Shown here one piece after another: positions 9,211 through 16,775 of a stretch of DNA of 21,300 nucleotides. This DNA is from an uncultured Collinsella sp. Its GTDB lineage: Bacteria; Actinomycetota; Coriobacteriia; Coriobacteriales; Coriobacteriaceae. The DNA lies in NCBI GenBank assembly GCA_902478825.1, contig CABSMK010000008.1:1-21300 (forward strand). Direction: 5' to 3'. A model generated the notes under the pieces. The model was not told where the DNA came from and did no database searches. It saw nothing but the letters and a program-made list of their open reading frames with translations. Positions within the stretch are counted from its first letter, which is position 1, and every line of letters begins with the position of its first letter. The position numbers were made by a program, and so were the translations under genes.

Positions 9211-10112
9211 CTGGCCTCCTCCCCGTCGCGCCAAAACGCCAACTTTTCGCGGTTGTCGGCGCTCAAATACACATGTTGCTTGTCAATCGCATCGATCACA
9301 CGGTGAACCTCGACACCGTTGTGGCGCATCACGGCCAGCCGCAGGCAAAGCATCCAAACCTCCTGCTCCTCGGGCACGTCGAGCACCAGCTGGTCGGTCA
9401 CGACCTGCGCCTCGTCGATCTGTCCGACATCGGCCAGCGCCGTCGCGTATCGAATGCGCAGCTCAAAAGTGTCTTCGCGCTCGCAGCGACGCGCAAGCAG
9501 GCGCGCGTACTGTTGGCGCTGAATCTGAGCCACGCGCCCCTCAGCCAAACCCGAGCCCAAGTATTCACCAAGAAAATCGCAGTATTCGTTGAGGTTTTGC
9601 GCACTCGGGTCCGTCTTAAAGGCACGCTCCAGCTGCTGCAGTTTAAGGTCGGACTCCTTGGAGATCTGCGCCACCGCCGTCGCGGCATAGTGCGCCACCT
9701 CAACGTCGTCGTTAAGCTTAGCCGCCTGTAGCTGCGCCAGGTACGCGTCGGGCTCCTCGGTGAGCATGGAAAGCATTAGACGGCGCCGGTATGCCGGGTC
9801 GTTGACGATGAGCGCCTCCTCGAGCGGCACTACGCCTGCATCGTCCTCACCACTCGGTACCGACATACTGCGATGGAGCTCGTCGTTGAAGCGCAGCGAC
9901 TCCAGCGCAGACTCTTTCAGTCCCTCGCCAAACATCGCGCTGCGGATCGATAACAGAACCACCAGCAACGGGCCCCACAGCGGCACCAGCACTATCACAG
10001 CCAGCATGTGCCCGCGCACCGGCAGCAGGCCCAGCTTCATGAGCGTCCACAGCATCAGGCAAACCAGCGCATGAATCAGCAGCAAGACAGCAGCAACGAC
10101 AAGCGAGATCAA
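9207..10112 (-). CDS. pelE: PelE-like membrane protein with helical repeats
   Basis: The 301-residue protein has two N-terminal membrane helices (about 2-28 and 36-58) followed by a soluble, alpha-helical, TPR-like region of about 200 residues, the layout of PelE. PelE forms a membrane complex with PelD, PelF and PelG. The start is TTG (10110-10112), overlapping the pelD stop as TTGA, with GAGGGGGG about 8 bases upstream. Sequence conservation in PelE is low, so the call rests on architecture and on its place after pelD. Confidence 0.85.
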   Translation of the reverse strand: MISLVVAAVLLLIHALVCLMLWTLMKLGLLPVRGHMLAVIVLVPLWGPLLVVLLSIRSAMFGEGLKESALESLRFNDELHRSMSVPSGEDDAGVVPLEEALIVNDPAYRRRLMLSMLTEEPDAYLAQLQAAKLNDDVEVAHYAATAVAQISKESDLKLQQLERAFKTDPSAQNLNEYCDFLGEYLGSGLAEGRVAQIQRQQYARLLARRCEREDTFELRIRYATALADVGQIDEAQVVTDQLVLDVPEEQEVWMLCLRLAVMRHNGVEVHRVIDAIDKQHVYLSADNREKLAFWRDGEEAR

Positions 10113-12247
10113 GCGGCACCCCCCTCACCGTCACCGGTGTAAGAAATGTGCTGCAACAGCTCCACAATGTCCTCGCCGTCGACGGGCTCCACCACAATAT
10201 GCTTTGCGCTCAGGCGCTCGCGGATAATGGGCAGATCGCACGCCTTTGCCTGGCGCATAAGCAGATAGAGCACGTCGCCGTCGACCAAGCCCGCCGCGTC
10301 GCTCTCGCGGATTACCGACCCAATTGCGCCCACCAGCTCGCCGACAGGCTCCACGCCCGGTACCACGCGCAGGAGCAAAAAACTCCCCATCTTGCTATCT
10401 GCCAGCGCCTGCTCCGCCGCGAGCTCTTGGCCAAAGGCAGCCTGCTTGAGCACGCAAGTACCGTCAACGCAGCGTTTATCCTGCGCCACCGCCTCATAGT
10501 CAAAGGCACGGCCCAGCGCGCTTTCGACCAGCCCGCACAAGATGCGGAACAGGTTTTGATAATAGAGGGTCATTTGGTTTTCGGCCGCACTGCGCACAAA
10601 AATCAACACAGCGGGTGCCCCGTCGCGCTCGATCGTGTATCCAAACATGGGAAGTCCCGGCGTCAGCTCGCGGTTCACCCACAGGTTCGAACGACCCCCG
10701 TCGCCCAAAAGAGGTGCAAGCTGCTCAAGCGTGAGCGAGCGCGCGGTATCTTCGGCAATCGCGGGACTTGCTGCCACCAGGCGTGCAAATGCCCCACCCG
10801 AAACATGGTAGATCGCCACCGAATCGTTCTCGAGGATCTCGCCCAAAAGCTCGCAGCACTTGCGATAGATGTCGCGCGGGTTGAGTACGTCAAGCTCCTG
10901 CGTCACGGCAAAGATCTTGCCAAAGCTGTCGTGGCGACCCACGATCTGGCGCCTGTACGCGCGCTTGTCCTCGATTGCGTCGTGGTAGAGCTGCGTAAGA
11001 AACGTATTGCGGTTGCGCACGAGCTCGTTTTGATCGCGCTCCGCCCTAATGGCCTCGCTGTTGCGCAGCTGCACATAGCCGCACACGGCACCCACCACAA
11101 AGTACGCAATAAACGGTAGCCAGTTGGACGGCTCGTAGAACAGGCCCTGGAAGGTATAGCCATACTGAGTGAAGTAACTCGCGGCCAAGCCCACCGACGC
11201 CAGCAGCGCCGCAACCAGGCCAAAGTCCAAGCCATACAGCGTGCCGATCAGCACCACGTAGAGCAGGCGATAATCGAGCACGTTGAGCTGGGCCGATTGT
11301 GAGAACAGATGCTCCAGCACCTCGAACAGAACCCAGGCAACGCCCGTCTCCAGGCATTTAATAGGCAGCGCGCGCATCTGGATGCGGTCGATGGCGGCGC
11401 GCAAGGGATTGACCTTCTTTGCGCGGCCAGCATCCCAACGCACTTGAATGGTCGAAAGATCGCGCAGCAGGTCGTACCGCTGAAACCAGCCATAGCGCAC
11501 GCGAACGACGTCGCTGACGGGCAGGGCATAGCCGGCAGAATCGCCATAGGCAACGGCAAGGCCGGGGAACAGTGCCTTGAGGGCGTCGCCCACCTCACCC
11601 GCCGTGTGATAGAAGGTATCGGCTACGTCGAGCGTCTCAAAGTTACCATCCCAGCTGTCAAAGATACGGCGTACCAGCACTGCAAGCTCCTCGGCACACA
11701 GCAGCGGAAACGCCGCATCCTCCGCGCCCTGCAGAGCAACCGATCCGGTTGAGCACGCGTCGAACAGCGGCACCAAAAACGGGTCCTCCAGCGCGGCAGA
11801 CGCGGTATACAGGAACGGCACGCGCAGGATCTTGGTCTGAACGCCCTCGCGAGCAGCGTAGTAGCGGCACAGGTCGTTGGCTGCGCGCGCAATAATGCCC
11901 TTGCCCGTTCGTCCCGCGGCATCGGCGGCACCCTCGGCACCCGCGGGCCCCGCTACATACAGCAGTTGTACGCGGCGACCCGCGCACGCACGAAAGACCG
12001 AACGCAGCAGCTCGATATCGCCCACGATATCGGTATGCGGGGTAAGGTAATTAGACAGGTAGACCACGCGTTCGAACTCGTAGGCCTGATCCAGGTGTAG
12101 CAGAAGCTCTTTCCACGAGGAATGGGGCGACGACTCGTCGCGGCACGCGTCCTGTGCAGCTACGACCTGCACATGGTCCCCGGGGAACGCCTTGGCACAA
12201 AAGTCATCGTCAACATATGCGGTGTTGCCAACAACCAGCACCTCCAT
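10109..12247 (-). CDS. pelD: PelD, c-di-GMP receptor with N-terminal SDR-like domain
   Basis: The start chosen is ATG 12245-12247, behind GGGGAGGGG; an in-frame codon 27 bases upstream lacks this support. About 712 residues. Residues 1-290 resemble an NAD-dependent epimerase/SDR domain (MEVLVVGNTAYVDDDF at the start), but the usual GxxGxxG is degenerate. About four membrane helices span 300-395, a coiled linker 395-430, a GAF domain about 445-580 and a degenerate GGDEF domain 590-712. The GGDEF site reads DGDVL (656-660), so cyclase activity is unlikely. R647-E-S-D650 is a perfect RxxD inhibitory site at the correct distance, 5 residues upstream, so c-di-GMP binding is likely. In known Pel systems c-di-GMP binding to PelD switches on synthesis. 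First gene of the operon. No convincing promoter was found upstream: a TTGACA at about 12304-12309 lacks a matching -10. Confidence 0.93.
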   Translation of the reverse strand: MEVLVVGNTAYVDDDFCAKAFPGDHVQVVAAQDACRDESSPHSSWKELLLHLDQAYEFERVVYLSNYLTPHTDIVGDIELLRSVFRACAGRRVQLLYVAGPAGAEGAADAAGRTGKGIIARAANDLCRYYAAREGVQTKILRVPFLYTASAALEDPFLVPLFDACSTGSVALQGAEDAAFPLLCAEELAVLVRRIFDSWDGNFETLDVADTFYHTAGEVGDALKALFPGLAVAYGDSAGYALPVSDVVRVRYGWFQRYDLLRDLSTIQVRWDAGRAKKVNPLRAAIDRIQMRALPIKCLETGVAWVLFEVLEHLFSQSAQLNVLDYRLLYVVLIGTLYGLDFGLVAALLASVGLAASYFTQYGYTFQGLFYEPSNWLPFIAYFVVGAVCGYVQLRNSEAIRAERDQNELVRNRNTFLTQLYHDAIEDKRAYRRQIVGRHDSFGKIFAVTQELDVLNPRDIYRKCCELLGEILENDSVAIYHVSGGAFARLVAASPAIAEDTARSLTLEQLAPLLGDGGRSNLWVNRELTPGLPMFGYTIERDGAPAVLIFVRSAAENQMTLYYQNLFRILCGLVESALGRAFDYEAVAQDKRCVDGTCVLKQAAFGQELAAEQALADSKMGSFLLLRVVPGVEPVGELVGAIGSVIRESDAAGLVDGDVLYLLMRQAKACDLPIIRERLSAKHIVVEPVDGEDIVELLQHISYTGDGEGGAA

Positions 12248-12396
12248 GGCGCACCCCTCCCCTAAAATCCACATTTGTCATAGTCAAACATGCGTATTGT
12301 ACGCTGTCAACGCGAGCCAAGGCGCCTTTAAGGCTGTTTTAAGAACTTTTTTAGGGGATGTGGGGACATCGAGAGTGCTAAATGAGCACCCAATCC

Positions 12397-12517
12397 AGAA
12401 GTGCGGTGAAAAACCGAGATCTGTCAAACAGGCCCCTGTTTTGAGCATCCGCGACCTGCAGTTTTGTTGGCAAAAATCGGTGTGCGCTCGGCGAGTTTCG
12501 ATTTTCCCCGCACTTCT
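12397..12517. repeat. Intergenic large imperfect inverted repeat, with terminator-like part
   Basis: The 345 bases between pelD and rloB hold no gene. Its outer arms, 12397-12419 and 12495-12517, both read AGAAGTGCGG-N-GAAAA-N-CGA (left arm plus strand, right arm minus strand). An inner hairpin, AAACAG/CTGTTT, lies at about 12426-12441. On the minus strand CGGTG (12524-12528) pairs with CACCG (12478-12482) just before five Ts, so the right half may end the rloB transcript. The form suggests a REP- or MITE-like intergenic element; no open frame and no target-site duplication were seen. Confidence 0.55.
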
Positions 12518-12592
12518 CCTACGCACCGGACTCGCAATAGCGCAGTACAATCCGCCAATCGCACTAACCGGAAAGCCAATCCAGCGACTCGC

Positions 12593-13261
12593 CTAGCCAA
12601 CCAGATACGGCCCGATTACATCGAAAATTTCGCCCACCTTAGTTGCAGGGTTTTGCGCAGATGGCTTAATGTTACCCAGTTCCCTATGGTACGCGACGAG
12701 GCGCCCAGCACGCTGCAATGCTTCGCCTCGCCTATCATCCACTGCTTCGAACAGCCCGCCCAAGTTCTTGCGGTACTCGATGCCCAAGTCCTTAGACATC
12801 GCCTGAGCAAGGGCGCGCTGACACTCCGCGGCCGACATGGGGGCAGACGTATAGCGAAAGTGCAGAAGCGGCCACAGCTCGAAACAGGGGTTGGACCACA
12901 ACGCGTGGAAGGTCCTCGAACCATCAGAGTGCTCGTTGCACTTACGCTCCATCGCGTCAAAGTCGAACGCAGGGAAGTCATCCTTGTCATACACGAGCCA
13001 CACGTGATCGAACGTCTCGGGCGCATAACGGCAGTGTTCGACAGCGAAGTCAAGCAGGTCAAGCGTGTGTTTGCCGGTTCCCTTAACGACAATGGCAACC
13101 TTGCGCTCGTTCGCCGCGCCCAACGCCGCACGCACACCCTCAAAGTAGCGAGGCTCGGTCTCTTTGCCCTCGCTCACTACGAGATGACGTGTCATCTGAA
13201 CCATGCGCGACCGGCCCTCGCGCTTGCCGCTGCGCCAGCCCTTCGACTTCTTCGCCACCAT
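12593..13261 (-). CDS. rloB: RloB-family protein, second gene of an AbiL-like defence pair
   Basis: The 222-residue protein has the RloB domain (PF13707), a Toprim-like fold. Visible motifs are VSEGKETEPRYFEG (29-42, acidic E31 and E35), VWLVYDKDDFP (87-97, with D92, D94 and D95) and SNPCFELW (123-130), in the family order, with a basic N-terminus. These acidic residues are those expected to bind metal in a nuclease. The start lies one base after the ATPase stop, with GAGGAG about 10 bases upstream inside the ATPase gene, so the two are co-translated. RloA/RloB-type pairs match lactococcal AbiL (AbiLi/AbiLii), an abortive phage-infection system. The target is unknown. Confidence 0.9.
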   Translation of the reverse strand: MVAKKSKGWRSGKREGRSRMVQMTRHLVVSEGKETEPRYFEGVRAALGAANERKVAIVVKGTGKHTLDLLDFAVEHCRYAPETFDHVWLVYDKDDFPAFDFDAMERKCNEHSDGSRTFHALWSNPCFELWPLLHFRYTSAPMSAAECQRALAQAMSKDLGIEYRKNLGGLFEAVDDRRGEALQRAGRLVAYHRELGNIKPSAQNPATKVGEIFDVIGPYLVG

Positions 13262-13262
13262 G

Positions 13263-14480
13263 CTAATCCCACTCCTCGATGCGGGTGAGGTACGGATCGG
13301 CGCCGTAGCGACCGGACAGGTATTGCTTGTCGAAAGCCGCGTTCTTGCTTACCAGATTACCGTTTGCCTCGTGGATGTCGGCGAGAGACCACAGCTGGCT
13401 CGCCTCCCCCTCGCCGCGCGCAGCGAACCATATCTCGTCACGGCGGAACACATCGTTTCGCATGGTAGACACGTCCTGGGACGAGAAGATGAGCTGTGCG
13501 CCACTCTTGTTGACCTCAGGGTCCTTAAACAGCAGGATCACATAGCGAAGAAGCTTCGGGTGCAGTTTGGCGTCGAGCTCGTCTACCACAACGGTGCCAC
13601 CACGCTCAAGCGCTGTCATCAGATACGCAGCCAACCCCATGAGCTTCTGGGTGCCGGCAGATTCCTCGGATAAACGCAGCTCGTACGCTTTGCCGCCCAC
13701 CTCGTGTCTCACGAAGACGCGCTGACCGCGCCATTCCGGCGCCCTCTCCACTCTGAAGCCATCGATACGCACATCAACGGCGCGCAAAAAACGCGTGACC
13801 TCGCGCGAGTCGCCCTCGTCGAGCATTTGCTCGAGCATCCGCTCCAGGTAGGAACTGTTGTAGTTGAGAAACACAGCGTCGAGAAACCAGCTAGCCGCCT
13901 CCTGGACCACCGGCGCATCGAAGTTGATGCAAAGGAACGATAGGTACGGCAGGCTCGGGTTGAACCTCGCAGCCGTCACAAGCTTACGCAGTGTGGGGCC
14001 GAGTTCAACCTTTGTATCCTCGCGCTCGAACAGCATCGCCGTACGCGACGCTCCCAATTTACGCCGCCACAGCCCTTCGGACGCGATCTCATCGGCGTGT
14101 ACAGACAGAACATAGCGGTACTCATGCTCACCCGCGCGGTAATAGAGCTCGAACTCGGTGGGCTCGGCAGCAGACACGTCATCGAACTCAAACGCCGAAC
14201 AACGGGCTATCAAGGGGAGATCACTCTCTGGTGCATCAGCGCTAGCAGACAGCAGTCTAATTGGTCTGGCCACCGCCGAACGAACGTAGTCAAGAGCCTC
14301 GAGCAGATTAGACTTGCCGCCAGCGTTGGGCCCGTACACCGCAGCCACCGGAAGGAAACTCTGCCCGTCGGAGCACTCGATGAGGGAACGCTCAAACTCC
14401 TTCATCGGCATCGCCTGCATGGAAAGCTCAGCCTCGTCGCGATAGGACCGATAGTTCTTAAAGGTGAACTGACAAAGCAT
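13263..14480 (-). CDS. AAA (RloA/AbiLi-type) ATPase of the defence pair
   Basis: This is an ABC/SMC-like ATPase of the AAA_15/COG1106 group. Numbering from MLCQF (ATG 14478-14480), the Walker A motif is GPNAGGKS (50-57), the signature-like ESAGTQK starts near 273 and Walker B is VVVDELD (297-303) with LHP after it. The switch region reads IFSSQDVS, with Gln where relatives usually have His. ATGs at 14490-14492 and 14499-14501 are alternative starts; MLCQFTFKNYRSYRDE matches the normal family N-terminus, and AAAGGA lies 12 bases upstream of it. A promoter lies about 55 bases upstream. The protein probably senses infection and controls RloB, as inferred from AbiL- and PARIS-like ATPase/Toprim pairs. 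Confidence 0.9.
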   Translation of the reverse strand: MLCQFTFKNYRSYRDEAELSMQAMPMKEFERSLIECSDGQSFLPVAAVYGPNAGGKSNLLEALDYVRSAVARPIRLLSASADAPESDLPLIARCSAFEFDDVSAAEPTEFELYYRAGEHEYRYVLSVHADEIASEGLWRRKLGASRTAMLFEREDTKVELGPTLRKLVTAARFNPSLPYLSFLCINFDAPVVQEAASWFLDAVFLNYNSSYLERMLEQMLDEGDSREVTRFLRAVDVRIDGFRVERAPEWRGQRVFVRHEVGGKAYELRLSEESAGTQKLMGLAAYLMTALERGGTVVVDELDAKLHPKLLRYVILLFKDPEVNKSGAQLIFSSQDVSTMRNDVFRRDEIWFAARGEGEASQLWSLADIHEANGNLVSKNAAFDKQYLSGRYGADPYLTRIEEWD

Positions 14481-14534
14481 GGTACTCAACATTCCTTTCA
14501 TTATTTTGAAAAGATATATCAGAGTTTTTCTTTG

Positions 14535-14562
14535 ATTATAGACTTTAAGTAGTCTAAATCAA
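14535..14562 (-). promoter_or_regulatory. Sigma-70 promoter of the AbiL-like operon with an internal palindrome
   Basis: On the minus strand TTGATT (14557-14562), a 16-base spacer and a perfect TATAAT (14535-14540) form a clear promoter. It is the best placed signal in the gene-free stretch 14502-14825. The spacer holds the inverted repeat AGACT-acttaa-AGTCT (14540-14555), which could be a repressor site. Confidence 0.75.
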
Positions 14563-14669
14563 GTGCTTGCCACACCAATGACAGCAGGCGCACGGTGCCA
14601 AACCGAGCATACTCGACCATCCCATTGTCGGAATGGCGTTTAGCTAGCACGTCACACATTACATGCATG

Positions 14670-14708
14670 AAAAAAGGGCAACACTCTCTAACAGAAGGCG
14701 TCACCCTT
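14670..14708 (-). terminator. Intrinsic terminator of the retron operon
   Basis: On the minus strand an 11-bp stem, AAGGGTGACGC (14698-14708) with GTGTTGCCCTT (14674-14684), includes three G-U pairs and encloses a 13-base loop. It runs straight into a T-tract (14670-14675). It lies about 120 bases after the reverse transcriptase stop. A second small hairpin (AAAGCTC/GAGCTTT, 14709-14727) sits just upstream of it, and a 7-bp one (GTGACCC/GGGTCAC, 14798-14818) directly follows the stop codon. Together these fill the gap between the retron and the AbiL-like promoter. Confidence 0.8.
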
Positions 14709-14825
14709 AAAGCTCCCAAAGAGCTTTTGTATATTGCTATATAGAATATGCAACCGATTCGAGAGTGGTTCAAAAAGCTAACCGAAACAACCGTCACGTG
14801 ACCCCCACAGAGGGTCACCTAACAA

Positions 14826-15782
14826 TTACCCATAGGCGAGCTCCACTAACGCTGGCATAACGCCTCCGCAAGAAACAGCCTTGCCATAGCTCGCGTACTT
14901 AGCTAAAAGCGAGTTGTAATAATCCGGTTCAACCTGTTTGCAAAAGCTCAAGTGGCCCAAAACGCGATGGGCGTAATTACGATCGCACTCGCGCATAAGC
15001 ACCTGGTATAACGAGCGCTTTAGCTCTGCCTTTCTTTGAGGCCCCAGTCGAAGGACGCCATCGCAGTCAAGATAGATGCCCGTGATTTTACGTAGGTGCC
15101 CTCGTCCAAAACAGCGAGTTTTGTCCTTATTCAAATCAAAACCCTTTTGCCGTAGGCAACTACCAACAAAAGTTGAAATCTCCGCAGAGTCTATCCATTC
15201 AGTTGATGAAATGCAGATATCGTCAGAGTATCGCGAGTAGACGAATCTTTCGCCTAGTCTAGCTGCAATCTCATGGTCAAACGAAGCCATTATGCGATTG
15301 GCAATAAAGGGCGAACACGGAGAACCCGTTGCAAGAGAACCCCGATAACATGATAAAGCTACGAGAAGATCGACATCGTCTGCAGTAAGACGCGAGCGAG
15401 ATTCAGCGTTTGTCGACCGATACGTTCCCCCTGAAAACAGATTCCTGACCATTTGCTGAGTGCAGGACTCAAAGAAATGGCAAATATCAAGCAGAAGAAA
15501 ATGACTGTTCTTGACATGGAGCCCGGCATTACGGCAGACACTTGAGCCCTTTTCGTAGGCTGTAGCGTAAGGAAGATCTATATCAAACTCCGTATTTATA
15601 TAGTCCGAAATCCAACATTGGACGAGCTTCAAATCTGGCCGAGGCGCAACAATCTTTCTCCCACCGGCAAAAAAACAGTGATACCTATCTGTCGTTGAGC
15701 TTACAAGGACCAATAGCTGACGATTTGTCATTCCAAGGTCGAAGCAAATTCTATCCGCAATAGACACCGGCAACGCCTCCAT
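14826..15782 (-). CDS. Retron reverse transcriptase
   Basis: The 318-residue retron-type reverse transcriptase would copy the msd RNA at 16776-16949 into msDNA. It has the retron-specific NAxxH motif (NAGLH, 85-89), catalytic D99 in FLLLDICHFF, the template-grip segment TGSPCSPFIANRIM (152-165), the active-site YSDD (185-188) and a VTG-class RNA-recognition motif as ITG (233-235), followed by the thumb. All catalytic aspartates are present. The start ATG 15780-15782 lies inside the end of the effector gene, overlapping it by 32 bases in another frame, so translation is coupled. The order RNA, effector, RT fits type II (Ec86/St85) retrons. Confidence 0.95.
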   Translation of the reverse strand: MEALPVSIADRICFDLGMTNRQLLVLVSSTTDRYHCFFAGGRKIVAPRPDLKLVQCWISDYINTEFDIDLPYATAYEKGSSVCRNAGLHVKNSHFLLLDICHFFESCTQQMVRNLFSGGTYRSTNAESRSRLTADDVDLLVALSCYRGSLATGSPCSPFIANRIMASFDHEIAARLGERFVYSRYSDDICISSTEWIDSAEISTFVGSCLRQKGFDLNKDKTRCFGRGHLRKITGIYLDCDGVLRLGPQRKAELKRSLYQVLMRECDRNYAHRVLGHLSFCKQVEPDYYNSLLAKYASYGKAVSCGGVMPALVELAYG

Positions 15783-16758
15783 ACCCCATTGATCTCTTAC
15801 GAAGGATTACCCGCGCCCTCATATTTAAGAAATCTCGGTCTTCGTATCTCTTAAACATGAAATAGGAATCAAGGTGTATCGTGCTTTTAATCAGATAATC
15901 CGGAACCCTATTGCATCTCACTTTAGAAACAAGACCGGTAGCTCTCATCATGCAGCAAACATCCGACCAAGATATCGGAACGCCGGCATTTTTCATGTCT
16001 GCATTTAAAATGGGCGAGAATATTTTGAGCTTACTAGCACGGAAGCCTTTGGCCGCACAGTATATCGTTCGTAAATCGGTCTCCGACATGGGGCCCAATA
16101 TTTGAAGCAAATCAAGTAACTCATGGACGAGCGAGCCCACGTTAATCTTGGACTCGTCTAGATTGATCATCTTTCTAGCGGCCTTTTGGCTAGCCTTGCC
16201 CCGCTTAGTAGCATTAACACCAATAAGGGGTCTTAGTTCAGAAACAAAGCGGCACAAGTCAGGCGAAGACATTGGGTTATTTAAGTCTAAGTAAAAGACT
16301 TTGTTAAGCGAAGAGTCGCCCGTGGCTATTTCTTCCACTGGCCCATCAATCAAGAAGCTCCGAGAGCCCTTATATTGCTTTCCAACAGCAACAGAGGTAA
16401 TCCAAGCAGCATGAGGCAAAGCGGAGAATGCGCCCAACTCGCAAAAAGATCCACAGCTCTCTGCAAAAATCAATATCCAGTCAGATATGTCGGCAAGCAT
16501 GGCCTCTTGCTGAAGTAAATTAAGTCTCGAACCGTCCATTTCCGCCGCTACGTCTTCGGCGGTAAGACAAAAAACGTTTTTTAAAGCCTCGGTGTGATTG
16601 TTGGACACATAAGCTCTAAAGAATCGTCGAGAGGAATGCAGGCTCTGATCACCGCCGCAGGGAAAGATAAACAAGGGCAGTTTATTAACGTCACGATAAA
16701 CCCTCAGATGATTTCTCAGGATATTCAAATCAGTTTTACTGATACAGTCGCAGAGCAT
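15751..16758 (-). CDS. Retron St85-type effector, nucleoside deoxyribosyltransferase-like
   Basis: The 335-residue protein (from ATG 16756-16758) is the toxin of a type II retron. The N-terminal half has the nucleoside 2'-deoxyribosyltransferase-like fold: FIFPCGG (30-36), SSRRFF (42-47) and ESCGSFCELGAF (100-111), whose Glu in ELG (E107) aligns with the NDT nucleophile. The C-terminal half, from about 190 on, is helical and resembles the winged-helix part of such effectors. In studied type II retrons the RT-msDNA complex holds the effector inactive until phage disturb it; NAD or nucleotide cleavage then stops growth. A GTG at 16789-16791 would add 11 residues, but it lies inside the a2 segment of the retron RNA and has no ribosome site. 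The ATG has GAGGT just upstream. Confidence 0.93.
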   Translation of the reverse strand: MLCDCISKTDLNILRNHLRVYRDVNKLPLFIFPCGGDQSLHSSRRFFRAYVSNNHTEALKNVFCLTAEDVAAEMDGSRLNLLQQEAMLADISDWILIFAESCGSFCELGAFSALPHAAWITSVAVGKQYKGSRSFLIDGPVEEIATGDSSLNKVFYLDLNNPMSSPDLCRFVSELRPLIGVNATKRGKASQKAARKMINLDESKINVGSLVHELLDLLQILGPMSETDLRTIYCAAKGFRASKLKIFSPILNADMKNAGVPISWSDVCCMMRATGLVSKVRCNRVPDYLIKSTIHLDSYFMFKRYEDRDFLNMRARVILRKRSMGYGGVAGVYCG

Positions 16759-16775
16759 TGCACCTCGATTCCAAT

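Noticed and set aside
12281..12309. TTGACA box as a pelD promoter
   Set aside because: At 16-18 bases spacing there is no acceptable -10; nearby TACAAT and TATGAC are at the wrong distance.
12371..12379. GAGTGCTAA, a possible CIRCE (HrcA) half-site
   Set aside because: The second inverted half (TTAGCACTC) is absent at the required 9-base spacing.
12248..12592. c-di-GMP riboswitch upstream of pelD
   Set aside because: The conserved GEMM bases could not be found on the minus strand; the structure there is an inverted repeat.
14519..14818. 99-codon minus-strand open frame between the RT and ATPase genes
   Set aside because: Its GTG start overlaps a hairpin after the RT stop, it runs through a strong terminator and the AbiL-like promoter, and it has no ribosome site.
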